A stretch of DNA of 21,524 nt from CAYFUF01 sp964394795 (GTDB taxonomy: Bacteria; Bacillota; Clostridia; Tissierellales; Peptoniphilaceae), in assembly GCA_964394795.1 (NCBI GenBank), contig CAYMYX010000027.1, forward strand, positions 1 to 21,524. Direction: 5' to 3'. The position numbers and the translations under genes were made by a program. The notes under the pieces were generated by a model. The model was not told the DNA's origin and searched no databases. It saw only the letters and a program-made list of their open reading frames with translations. The number at the start of each line of letters is the position of its first letter. Position 1 is the stretch's first letter. This document shows positions 14,883 through 21,524 of the stretch, piece by piece.

Positions 14883-16225
14883 GGAAGAATACTCGACAAC
14901 AGGATAGGCCGGTTCGCCCGAGAGAAGCCGACCAGATCCTCACCGCCCTCGAGGGCGGCGTAGTTCCCATTATAGGTATCCAACATCTCTTGGTAGGACG
15001 GAATAGGGAAGTGGAAGAGATCTTCCGCATACTCAACCGCGTCGAAGAAGGTAGTTCCGACATGAGGCTTTGGGTCGGCGACTTCGGCTCAGGCAAGAGC
15101 TTCATGTTGAGGACCATCGAGCAGTTTGCCTTGCAGAATAATTTTGTTACAGCTACCGTGGATTTGACACCAACAAGGCGCTTTCACGCTTCTGACGGAA
15201 AAGCTCTTGCCCTGTATCAGGAAGTGATCAATCAACTGAGAACGCGAGGAGCAAGCGACGGGAACGTCCTTGCCTCCATACTGGAGCAGTGGTTGAGCTC
15301 CTGGCTTCCAGAGTTAGGCATCGATGTAACGAAGGTGGGCGAAGCAAATAAGGAAGCTCTACGTTTGGCCGAGCAGCGAGTCATGGAGACCATCGAATCC
15401 CTAGGGACCTCCAGTTTGAACTACGAGCTGGGACAGGCAATCGTCCAATATTTACGGGGTATGCTGGATGGCAATGTATCCCGCAAGCTTCAAGCTTTGC
15501 GGTGGATTGGCGGTCTGATTACCACGAAGACAGAAGCCAAAAGGGAGCTAGGCATCAGCCAGATTGTCAATGATGACAACTGGATGGACATGATACTTAC
15601 TTTAACCGCCCTCTTCCGCAAAGTCGGCTACAGCGGCTTTGTCCTTAACTTCGATGAGGTCGTCAACCTATATAAGCTACCTAGGTCTCAGACTAGGGAG
15701 CAAAATTATGAGAGAATTCTGAACCTATACAATGTGTGCAAGACAGGTGAGGTCCAGGGGCTCTTCATTAACTTGGGCGCCACACGAAATACCGTCTTTA
15801 ATGAACGACGTGGCATGTCCAGTTATGGTGCTTTGAAAGGCCGTTTCGGTTTGGAACAGGAGAATCTGGAAAAGTTGGTTGATACTCATGCCACTGTTCA
15901 GATTCTAAAGCCGCTGACAGCAGAAGAAATCTTCACCCTGTTGGAGAAGCTTCAGGATATCTATCAGGTCGTTGAACCAAGTGAACAGGTCTTCGACGAG
16001 CAGCAGATTGAAACCTACATGGAAGCCCAACTGAATCGACCGGGAGCAGGCGAATTCCTCACCCCGAGAGCGGTTATCAAGGACTTCCTTCAACTCCTTA
16101 GCTTGGCTCGTCAGAATGAGGATGTCAGCATCGATAACTTGCTTGAGATGCGGTTTGGTAGCTTCGGCGACGTGGTCAAGGATGAAGATGACCACGATGA
16201 CGACTTTGAGATTGACGTGATTTAA
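14876..16225 (+). CDS. BrxD-like (DUF2791) P-loop ATPase
   Basis: The 449-residue product is a soluble AAA/STAND-like ATPase. Walker A is GDFGSGKS (68-75), Walker B is FVLNFDE (255-261), and a sensor-1-like strand INLGATRN lies at about 298-305. The opening R-x(n)-ILTALEGGVVP...HLLVGRNREVEE resembles the DUF2791 family that includes BrxD of type 2 BREX. The C-terminus is strongly acidic (DEDDHDDDFEIDVI). ATPases of this family are thought to act with a partner helicase in DNA handling; the exact reaction is unknown. The frame is open from GTG 14840, but GAGGAG (14865-14870) lies five bases before ATG 14876, which overlaps the previous stop. A hairpin separates it from the helicase gene 51 bases on. 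Confidence 0.85.
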   Translation: MVRKNTRQQDRPVRPREADQILTALEGGVVPIIGIQHLLVGRNREVEEIFRILNRVEEGSSDMRLWVGDFGSGKSFMLRTIEQFALQNNFVTATVDLTPTRRFHASDGKALALYQEVINQLRTRGASDGNVLASILEQWLSSWLPELGIDVTKVGEANKEALRLAEQRVMETIESLGTSSLNYELGQAIVQYLRGMLDGNVSRKLQALRWIGGLITTKTEAKRELGISQIVNDDNWMDMILTLTALFRKVGYSGFVLNFDEVVNLYKLPRSQTREQNYERILNLYNVCKTGEVQGLFINLGATRNTVFNERRGMSSYGALKGRFGLEQENLEKLVDTHATVQILKPLTAEEIFTLLEKLQDIYQVVEPSEQVFDEQQIETYMEAQLNRPGAGEFLTPRAVIKDFLQLLSLARQNEDVSIDNLLEMRFGSFGDVVKDEDDHDDDFEIDVI

Positions 16226-16226
16226 G

Positions 16227-16260
16227 GTAGAGGGCGCTAATTAGCGTCCCCTACTTATTT
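16227..16260 (+). terminator. Intra-operon hairpin (weak terminator or attenuator)
   Basis: GTAGAGGGCGCTAA (16227-16240) and TTAGCGTCCCCTAC (16241-16254) form an almost loopless inverted repeat with two mismatches, followed by TTATTTTA. The T-run is weak, and the helicase ribosome site begins at 16266. It probably modulates helicase expression relative to the upstream genes or stabilises the mRNA end, rather than ending the operon. Confidence 0.5.
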
Positions 16261-16276
16261 TAGGGAAGGAGGGAAT

Positions 16277-18514
16277 GTGGCCAACGCTTATGATTATCTG
16301 AGCAAACCCATACGCCAGTACATTTATGAAAAAGGGTGGAAGAAGCTTCGTCCGATTCAGGAAGCAACGATCAAGATGGTGGCAGAGCATGATCATAATT
16401 TAATCCTCGCCGCGCCCACCGCGTCGGGGAAGACTGAGGCGGCCTTCCTTCCTGCCATCTCCCAAGTGGAAAACTGGGAGGATGGGGTGAAGATATTGGC
16501 CATATCTCCTCTTATTGCCTTAATCAACGACCAGGTGGGGAGAATTCATGAGCTGTGTGAAGCTTTTGAAATCCCAGTCGTGGCCTGGCACGGAGAGGGG
16601 AAGGTCTTCCAAAAGAAAAAGCTGGAGCAGAAACCTTCAGGCATCGTCTACATTACTCCTGAGTCGCTGGAGGCCATGCTCGACCGCAAACCCCAACTGG
16701 TAGAACGACTCTTCTCCAACTTGGAGTGGATTTTGGTCGACGAGCTTCATAGTTTTCTTGGAACAGCGCGGGGAACACAGCTGAGATCCCTCCTTGCTCG
16801 TTTGGTCGAGCGAACCAAGACGAAATGCAGATTTATCGGCATGAGCGCCACCATATCGCCGGATAATTATGACGACGCCAAGAACTTCTTTTATTCTGAC
16901 CAACCGACCTCCATTCTCTTGGATAGAAACAAGAACCGCTTGGAAGTCGACGTGGATTATTTTCCTGAAGAAATAATATTGGAGAAGGGGAAACCTCCTC
17001 TACCGGGTAAACGCAATGAGGATAATACCGATAACCAAGAGGAAGTTGGACTGGATAACCAAAACAACCGAAAGAACCTCTACGACGCTATCTTCACTCA
17101 TGTGAAAAACGAAAATATGTTGATCTTCCCTAACTCGAGGAGGCGGGTAGAGGAGATTGCCAATGCCCTCATTCGACGAGTCAGTCGCTACCAATTGCCT
17201 ATCTCCGTCTTTGCCCACCACTCCTCCGTGGAGAAGGATATTCGCTTAGAGGCGGAAGCCTTTGCCAAGAAACCTAGCGGTCGCTTTAGCATCTGCTGTA
17301 CGTCGACTTTGGAGCTGGGAATCGACATCGGTGCTGTGGATGCGGTCACCCAAGTGGAAGCACCCCACTCCTCTTCTTCCTTAGCTCAGCGCTTAGGCCG
17401 AAGCGGCCGCGGTGAACACCGAGACCCAGTCACGGGTAAATTAGTCAGAGACCCCAGCGTCCTCCACTTCTTTGCCACCAACGATTGGTCCCTACTTCAA
17501 GGCCTTGCCGCTATCGAGATGGTAACCAATAACGACTTGGATCCAGTAGCCATGCCCCTCAAACCCTACGATATTTTAGCCCACCAGATTCTTGCCTCCA
17601 TCCTGGAATACTCCGAGCTCAACTTGGATCAGATTCTTGACTTTACGGCAAGAAATCCGCTTTGGGAAAATATCAATCTGGAAGAGATTCAGTTGCTTTT
17701 AGCCTACCTCTTGGAAGAGGATTACCTAGAGGAAATCGAAGGGGAAAAGCCAACCTATATCCTCGGCCTAAAGGCAGAGCCTGTTACCAACCGCTTTGAC
17801 TTTTATGCTATGTTCTCCTCTGATGAGGAATATGAAGTCCTCTATGGCAAGGAAAGGATAGGGGCCATACCCTTGAGCCCGGAAATTATGGTCGGCGCCC
17901 GAATCTTGCTTTCCGCCCAGGTCTGGCACATCCTCGAAATCGAAGACGCCAGCAAGAAAATCCGCGTTGACCTGGCTAAAGCAGGTAAGGCGCCCGAATT
18001 CGGGGGCCATGGCGGAGAAGTCACCGGCAACCTCAGGAAGAAGATGCTGGATTTGATTCAATTTCCACCAAGGCTCATCGAGGGAAATGCCGAGATGGAA
18101 GAGCTCTTTCTAAGGCTTCAAGACCAGTATATCGGTGACTCCTTAATTCAATGGAATGATTCGGGGAAGGGGGAGTCCAGCATGACCCTCTTCTGCGGCA
18201 CGGCGGGGGAACGCACCCTCTACCTTGCGTTATGCAGTAAGATGGGAACCGGAGCGCCCCAAATTTATTGGAATTCCTATTACGCGACGATACGCGGGGA
18301 AGAGCTTAGGGAGGCCATGTCCCGGTTAAAACGCGAACTCCAAGAAGAAGGACGCTTCGATATGGAGCAGATCGACTACTTTCTGTTAGAGCAGTCATCC
18401 ATTCGGAAGAGAATGCTCAGTCAAGTAAAGTACGCCTACCTCCTGCCTCCAATTTTGCAGGCAAGATATATCCGCTATAATTTATGTGATGAAGGAATAA
18501 TGAGTTATTTGTAA
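16277..18514 (+). CDS. BrxHI/Lhr-like superfamily 2 DEAD/DEAH-box helicase
   Basis: The 745-residue product carries a full SF2 motif set: RPIQ (25-28), APTASGKT (46-53, motif I), TPES (127-130), DELH (155-158, motif II), SAT (190-192, motif III), LIFPNSR (282-288, motif IV), TSTLELGIDIG (342-352, motif V) and QRLGRSGR (371-378, motif VI). This layout is the Lhr/BrxHI type. The remaining ~360 residues are a long C-terminal region that I cannot assign in detail; it lacks the extent of the >1400-residue classical Lhr. It should be an ATP-driven nucleic acid translocase. The start is GTG with AAGGAGG four bases upstream. With the BrxD-like ATPase it forms a pair also found in type 2 BREX loci. 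Confidence 0.92.
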   Translation: MANAYDYLSKPIRQYIYEKGWKKLRPIQEATIKMVAEHDHNLILAAPTASGKTEAAFLPAISQVENWEDGVKILAISPLIALINDQVGRIHELCEAFEIPVVAWHGEGKVFQKKKLEQKPSGIVYITPESLEAMLDRKPQLVERLFSNLEWILVDELHSFLGTARGTQLRSLLARLVERTKTKCRFIGMSATISPDNYDDAKNFFYSDQPTSILLDRNKNRLEVDVDYFPEEIILEKGKPPLPGKRNEDNTDNQEEVGLDNQNNRKNLYDAIFTHVKNENMLIFPNSRRRVEEIANALIRRVSRYQLPISVFAHHSSVEKDIRLEAEAFAKKPSGRFSICCTSTLELGIDIGAVDAVTQVEAPHSSSSLAQRLGRSGRGEHRDPVTGKLVRDPSVLHFFATNDWSLLQGLAAIEMVTNNDLDPVAMPLKPYDILAHQILASILEYSELNLDQILDFTARNPLWENINLEEIQLLLAYLLEEDYLEEIEGEKPTYILGLKAEPVTNRFDFYAMFSSDEEYEVLYGKERIGAIPLSPEIMVGARILLSAQVWHILEIEDASKKIRVDLAKAGKAPEFGGHGGEVTGNLRKKMLDLIQFPPRLIEGNAEMEELFLRLQDQYIGDSLIQWNDSGKGESSMTLFCGTAGERTLYLALCSKMGTGAPQIYWNSYYATIRGEELREAMSRLKRELQEEGRFDMEQIDYFLLEQSSIRKRMLSQVKYAYLLPPILQARYIRYNLCDEGIMSYL

Positions 18515-18537
18515 AAGGAAAAGCGAAAGGGAGAAAG

Positions 18538-19359
18538 ATGATTAACAAGGATAAGATACGGTATGTTGCTTTTGACGTGGACGGCACGTTGTTAAGGGAC
18601 GACAAAAGTTTAGCCGAGGAAACCAAACAAGCGATTCACCGCCTCCAAGATAAGGGCATAGGTACGATGCTGGTTTCAGGCAGGTCCGTCCACAGTCTTC
18701 AAAATTTCATCGAAACCTTGCGCTTGGACGAAACGGAAGGCTACCTAATCGGTATCAACGGTGGTAGCATCTACGACTGCAAAACCCAGAAATTTATCTA
18801 CCAAGAGAAGATAGAACCAAGTTTGGTGGAGGAGTACTTTGGAGCATGGCCCAAGGAGAACTTATCCCGGGCAGCCTATCGGGAGGGGACCCTCTTCACC
18901 GACACACCCACCAAGGATGACGTTAACTATCTGAAAAGAATCAACGATATGACGATGGTGTCCGTCGACAGCCTCGCTCAACCTATGGAAGACATCGATA
19001 AAATGATGATCGCCGGTTTCCAGGAGAATATTGAACCTCATGTGGATGGGATTCAAGAGCGGTTCGCCGGCCGCCTCTATATGACTTATTCCACCGCCAT
19101 CTATTTTGAGGCCATGCCCCTGGGTATCGACAAAGGTGTCGGCTTAACGAATTTCGCTAAGATGGTTGGAGGCAGCCTCGATCAAATTCTTGCCTTCGGA
19201 GACGGGGATAATGACACACCTCTTTTGGCAGCGGCGGGTATTGGTGTCGCTATGGACAATGCCACGCCGGCAACCAAAGCTGTCGCTGACCATATCACCA
19301 AGTCCAATGAAGACAATGGCATTGCCCACTTCCTCAAGGACCATGGTTTCCTCTCATAG
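18538..19359 (+). CDS. Cof-type HAD-IIB family phosphatase
   Basis: The 273-residue product has all four HAD motifs: FDVDGT (nucleophile D13, acid D15), LVSGR (S47), K199 in GIDKG, and GDGDND (221-226). The long middle region is a C2 (type IIB) cap. Such enzymes dephosphorylate sugar phosphates, nucleotide or cofactor phosphates; the substrate cannot be read from sequence. The gene starts 23 bases after the helicase stop with GGGAG upstream, so it is probably in the same transcript. It may be a passenger housekeeping gene rather than part of the ATPase-helicase system. Its stop codon lies inside the first copy of a 24-bp tandem duplication. Confidence 0.92.
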   Translation: MINKDKIRYVAFDVDGTLLRDDKSLAEETKQAIHRLQDKGIGTMLVSGRSVHSLQNFIETLRLDETEGYLIGINGGSIYDCKTQKFIYQEKIEPSLVEEYFGAWPKENLSRAAYREGTLFTDTPTKDDVNYLKRINDMTMVSVDSLAQPMEDIDKMMIAGFQENIEPHVDGIQERFAGRLYMTYSTAIYFEAMPLGIDKGVGLTNFAKMVGGSLDQILAFGDGDNDTPLLAAAGIGVAMDNATPATKAVADHITKSNEDNGIAHFLKDHGFLS

Positions 19360-19389
19360 ATTATTCATGGTTTCATCTCATGGATTATT
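19342..19389 (+). repeat. 24-bp tandem duplication at the 3' end of the HAD gene
   Basis: Positions 19342-19365 and 19366-19389 are adjacent copies beginning CATGGTTTC and differing at two bases. Copy one holds the TAG stop; the matching triplet in copy two is TGG, and that frame runs on to a TAA at about 19399. The duplication is a multiple of three bases. Confidence 0.85.
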
Positions 19390-19421
19390 AAGGGAACTTA
19401 ATAGCAGACTAGGACTAAGCA

Positions 19422-19442
19422 TACTATAGTTGAACTATAGTA
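19422..19442. promoter_or_regulatory. Perfect 21-bp palindrome (operator-like)
   Basis: Arms TACTATAGTT and AACTATAGTA flank a central G at 19432. Inside it the self-complementary octamer ACTATAGT occurs twice, 11 bp apart, so both copies face the same side of the helix. It lies between the HAD stop and the terminator, not close to an obvious promoter. It could be a protein site or a short RNA hairpin. Confidence 0.5.
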
Positions 19443-19485
19443 GTGTTGTACTCTACTGTATAATGCCAACCGAAAATGCATAGGA

Positions 19486-19510
19486 AGCCACCTGCCGGTG
19501 GCTTTTTTTG
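19486..19510 (+). terminator. Rho-independent terminator of the TerB-C/helicase/HAD operon
   Basis: AGCCACC (19486-19492) and GGTGGCT (19497-19503) are perfect arms around TGCC, followed by a seven-base T run. Confidence 0.9.
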
Positions 19511-19711
19511 CGTCTTGAAATATTAATATGCTTCCATCAAATGTCTCATGGATCCCATTTTTGGATCAATTTAATTTTTTCTTTTTTTTGCTCTTAATAT
19601 TCTAAACCTTTTCCTTAATAATTTGCGACAAGGCTATTTACTAGAATACAGGCAATTGTTAAAGGATAACAACGTTTACCTCCAATATTTTGGTCAATAT
19701 TCTAACGAAAC

Positions 19712-19746
19712 CTGCCAGAACCTGCATTGACAAGGGTTTCTGGCAG
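19712..19746. promoter_or_regulatory. Operator-like inverted repeat straddling the -35 element
   Basis: CTGCCAGAA (19712-19720) and TTCTGGCAG (19738-19746) are perfect 9-bp inverted arms with a 17-bp spacer that contains the TTGACA box. No T-run follows, so it is unlikely to be a terminator. Its placement would let a bound protein block RNA polymerase. Confidence 0.5.
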
Positions 19747-19755
19747 ATGTAAGAT
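19727..19755 (+). promoter_or_regulatory. Promoter of the ABC permease genes
   Basis: TTGACA (19727-19732, perfect -35) and TAAGAT (19750-19755) are 17 bases apart. The predicted start is near 19762, about 90 bases before the TTG start codon. Confidence 0.65.
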
Positions 19756-19852
19756 AACAACTATATACACAAGTAAAGCGATAAAGAATATAGATAGAAA
19801 CGCAACAATTAACTCGCTAACTAACGCAGACCTATTGTAGATGGAGGGGCCC

Positions 19853-20812
19853 TTGCTTAATCTCATTAAATTTATCCTCAAGCGAATAGCAGAATCCGTA
19901 CTTCTCTTATTAGCCATCACCCTGATTATTTTTATCGCCATGAAGCTGACACCCAACGATGCAGCGGTCATGTTATCAGGACCTGAGGCAACGGAAGCGG
20001 ACATTGAAAGCATGAGAAACTATTTGGGCTTGAATGATCCTCTCCACGAGCAGTACTTCAACTATATGGAGAACCTGTTAAAAGGTGATCTCGGCACGTC
20101 TTATACCACGAAGCAGAATGTAGGCGATGAAATCTTAGCTAGACTACCCAACACGATTAATCTAGCGGTTGCTGCGATAATCTTTGCCATGCTAGTTGGA
20201 ATTCCCTTCGGCGTCCTCGCTTCGATGAAGCAGAACAGCTTCCTCGATCAGACGCTGACCACGGCATCCCTGGTGGGTATATCGGTCCCCAACTTCTGGT
20301 TGGGGTCCATGCTGATCTTAGTCTTCTCCGTCCTCTTAGGTTGGCTGCCAACAGGAGGCATGACCGAACCCTTCTGGACACCCTTAGGATTTAAGCAGGC
20401 AATCTTACCTGCTATTGCCCTAGGATTAGCGACAGCAGCCCAGTTTACCAGAATCGGTCGGGCATCCATGTTGGACGTTCTCCAATCCGACTACATAAGA
20501 ACGGCGGATGCTAAGGGCTTGCGCAACCGAAGAATCTACTTCATTCACGCTTTCCGTAACGCACTTATTCCGCTCCTCACCGTCTTCGGTACCTCTTTCG
20601 GTGGTTTGTTGGGTGGGGCCATAGTCACCGAGAAGGTCTTCGTCATCAACGGCTTAGGAACCTATCTCATTGATGCCATCAGTCGGCGGAATGACCCGGC
20701 AGTCCAATCCACAGTTCTCGTCATCGCCATGATGTATGTTGTCGTCAATCTTGTCATCGACATCCTCTACGTCTTCGTCGATCCGAGAATAAGCTATGAA
20801 GGGAAGTCATGA
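19853..20812 (+). CDS. DppB/OppB-type ABC transporter permease
   Basis: The product is 319 residues from TTG 19853, with an N-terminal membrane helix, a family-typical early segment (LGLNDPLHEQYFNYMENLLKG), about six membrane helices, and the ATPase-coupling (EAA) loop around YIRTADAKGLRNRRIYFIHAFRNALIP. It forms one half of the channel of a peptide, dipeptide or nickel importer in the membrane. A longer frame starts at ATG 19841, but that ATG has no ribosome site; GGAGG (19843-19847) inside it sits five bases before TTG 19853, which gives a normal MLNLIKFILKR start. The next permease overlaps its stop (ATGA). No substrate-binding protein gene precedes it in the window. Confidence 0.9.
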   Translation: MLNLIKFILKRIAESVLLLLAITLIIFIAMKLTPNDAAVMLSGPEATEADIESMRNYLGLNDPLHEQYFNYMENLLKGDLGTSYTTKQNVGDEILARLPNTINLAVAAIIFAMLVGIPFGVLASMKQNSFLDQTLTTASLVGISVPNFWLGSMLILVFSVLLGWLPTGGMTEPFWTPLGFKQAILPAIALGLATAAQFTRIGRASMLDVLQSDYIRTADAKGLRNRRIYFIHAFRNALIPLLTVFGTSFGGLLGGAIVTEKVFVINGLGTYLIDAISRRNDPAVQSTVLVIAMMYVVVNLVIDILYVFVDPRISYEGKS

Positions 20813-21524
20813 TGAAACAACAACTAACTCGTGCCTTTCGCATTCTCTTAAAAAATAAGGTAACCACCGTAGCCTTTATCCTACTTAGCATCATCATTAT
20901 TGTCCTGCTTTTAGCCCCATGGATTGCCCCCTATGGACCGGAGCAACAGAACATTGCCCACCGATTATTGCCGGGTATCTGGGACGCTGAAGCATCCCAA
21001 GGACACATCCTAGGAACAGATAACCTAGGTAGGGACACCTTCTCCCGACTGATCTTAGGCGGAAGAACCACCTTGACCATCGCCCTTCAAGCAACAATCA
21101 TTGGCCTCTTCTTCGGAACGATTTTCGGCCTCCTGGCCGGTTACTATCCCAAGCTAGATTCACCGATTATGAGGGTCATGGACATCCTCTTCACTTTTCC
21201 AGGAATATTACTGGCCATGCTCATCATCGCCATCTTCGGAACCAGTGAAAGGAACACCGTCCTTGCCATTGCGATTTGGGCTATCCCAAACTTTGCCCGA
21301 ATGATTCGGTCCAAAGTTCTCTCCATTAAAAATGAGGAGTACATCACCAGCGAACGGGCTTTGGGCGCCAATGACGGACGGATCCTCTTCAAGCACATCC
21401 TTCCTAACTGCATTCCAACAATTATCGTTATTGCCACTATGCGTTTAGCCTTTTCTATTATTTCTATATCGACCCTATCCTACCTGGGCGTCGGCGTTCC
21501 CGCTCCTAAGCCGGAGTGGGGTGG
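20809..21524 (+). CDS. DppC/OppC-type ABC transporter permease (3' truncated by window end)
   Basis: About 238 residues are visible, without a stop. The N-terminal helix (about 20-40) is followed by the DppC-family segment LGTDNLGRDTFSRLILGGR, several membrane helices, and the EAA coupling loop EYITSERALGANDGRILFKHILPN; the visible end, SYLGVGVPAPKPEWG, is also family-typical. It should pair with the upstream permease to form the importer channel; ATPase and binding-protein genes probably follow outside the window. The start is ATG 20809 (or the adjacent ATG 20812), overlapping the previous stop by four bases, with AAGGGAAG upstream. Confidence 0.9.
   Translation, partial: MMKQQLTRAFRILLKNKVTTVAFILLSIIIIVLLLAPWIAPYGPEQQNIAHRLLPGIWDAEASQGHILGTDNLGRDTFSRLILGGRTTLTIALQATIIGLFFGTIFGLLAGYYPKLDSPIMRVMDILFTFPGILLAMLIIAIFGTSERNTVLAIAIWAIPNFARMIRSKVLSIKNEEYITSERALGANDGRILFKHILPNCIPTIIVIATMRLAFSIISISTLSYLGVGVPAPKPEWG

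Larger units (their letters stand above)
19360..19852. other. Intergenic regulatory stretch before the ABC permease genes (about 490 bp)
   Basis: No credible gene was seen. In order it holds the second copy of the tandem repeat, a 21-bp palindrome, a TATAAT with no -35 (19459-19464), a strong terminator, an AT-rich zone with a weaker hairpin (GATCC 19551-19555 / GGATC 19563-19567) followed by T-runs, then a promoter overlapped by an inverted repeat and a ~90-base leader. Confidence 0.6.

Noticed and set aside
12759..18514. A complete BREX system
   Set aside because: Only BrxD-like and BrxHI-like proteins are recognisable. Methyltransferase, PglZ, BrxA/B, PglW and PglY are absent, and both flanks are unrelated genes, so calling it BREX would overstate the evidence.
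19459..19464. TATAAT as a promoter for a small RNA
   Set aside because: No -35 at 16-18 bases, and the terminator begins about 20 bases later, leaving only a transcript of about 40 bases. Kept only as a note in the palindrome finding.
19702..20013. 103-codon minus-strand frame over the ABC promoter
   Set aside because: It overlaps the strong promoter, inverted repeat and permease start; it shows no ribosome site and no recognisable domain.
1..21524. CRISPR arrays, tRNA or rRNA genes, insertion sequences
   Set aside because: No regular short repeats with spacers, no cloverleaf or rRNA-like sequence, and no transposase or terminal inverted repeats were recognised on reading; a tRNA scan would settle the RNA part.

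Overview
The window looks like chromosomal DNA from a low-to-mid GC Gram-positive bacterium (Bacillota, probably Lactobacillales-like). Support comes from strong AGGAGG-type ribosome binding sites, TTG and GTG starts, hairpin-plus-T terminators, secreted proteins with choline/glucan-binding-type aromatic repeats, and a Firmicute style of cell-wall enzymes. I cannot name the genus. I see no rRNA, tRNA, CRISPR array or transposase.

Region 1 (1-9094) is a cell-surface cluster. The end of a MurJ/MviN-type flippase gene comes first. Four secreted proteins then share the same ~90-residue aromatic wall-binding module but end in four different domains: a 3D-like double-psi barrel (413-1663, minus), a GH25 muramidase (3354-5447, plus), a YkuD L,D-transpeptidase (5662-7485, plus) and an M23 metallopeptidase (7556-9094, minus). 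A GT4 glycosyltransferase (1862-3109, minus) sits among them. Upstream of the first and last of these genes are repeated TGTWAH hexamers spaced 11 bp apart, the form of WalR (YycF) sites, so at least part of the cluster is probably under the essential wall-homeostasis regulator.

Region 2 (9429-12616, plus) is a two-gene sugar-nucleotide unit: a DegT/PglE-type aminotransferase and a membrane-anchored FlaA1/PglF-type 4,6-dehydratase. Together they could make a 4-amino-4,6-dideoxy-UDP-HexNAc for a surface glycan. It ends in a strong terminator.

Region 3 (12759-19359, plus) is the most system-like part. It is an operon of a TerB-C protein, a BREX-type (BrxD-like, DUF2791) P-loop ATPase whose start overlaps the end of the first gene, and a BrxHI/Lhr-like superfamily 2 helicase, followed by a HAD-IIB (Cof-type) phosphatase. 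The first three resemble the ATPase/helicase half of type 2 BREX without methyltransferase or PglZ, joined to a Ter-stress protein. It is a candidate nucleic-acid-processing, stress or phage-defence module.

Region 4 (19360-21524) is a ~490-bp intergenic stretch with a perfect 21-bp palindrome, a terminator and a promoter overlapped by an operator-like inverted repeat. It is followed by DppB/DppC-type peptide or nickel ABC permeases, the second cut by the window end.

Several starts are set here by ribosome binding sites rather than by the longest reading frame: TTG 9094 (M23), TTG 19853 (DppB-like), ATG 10733 (dehydratase), ATG 14876 (ATPase) and ATG 5662 (transpeptidase).
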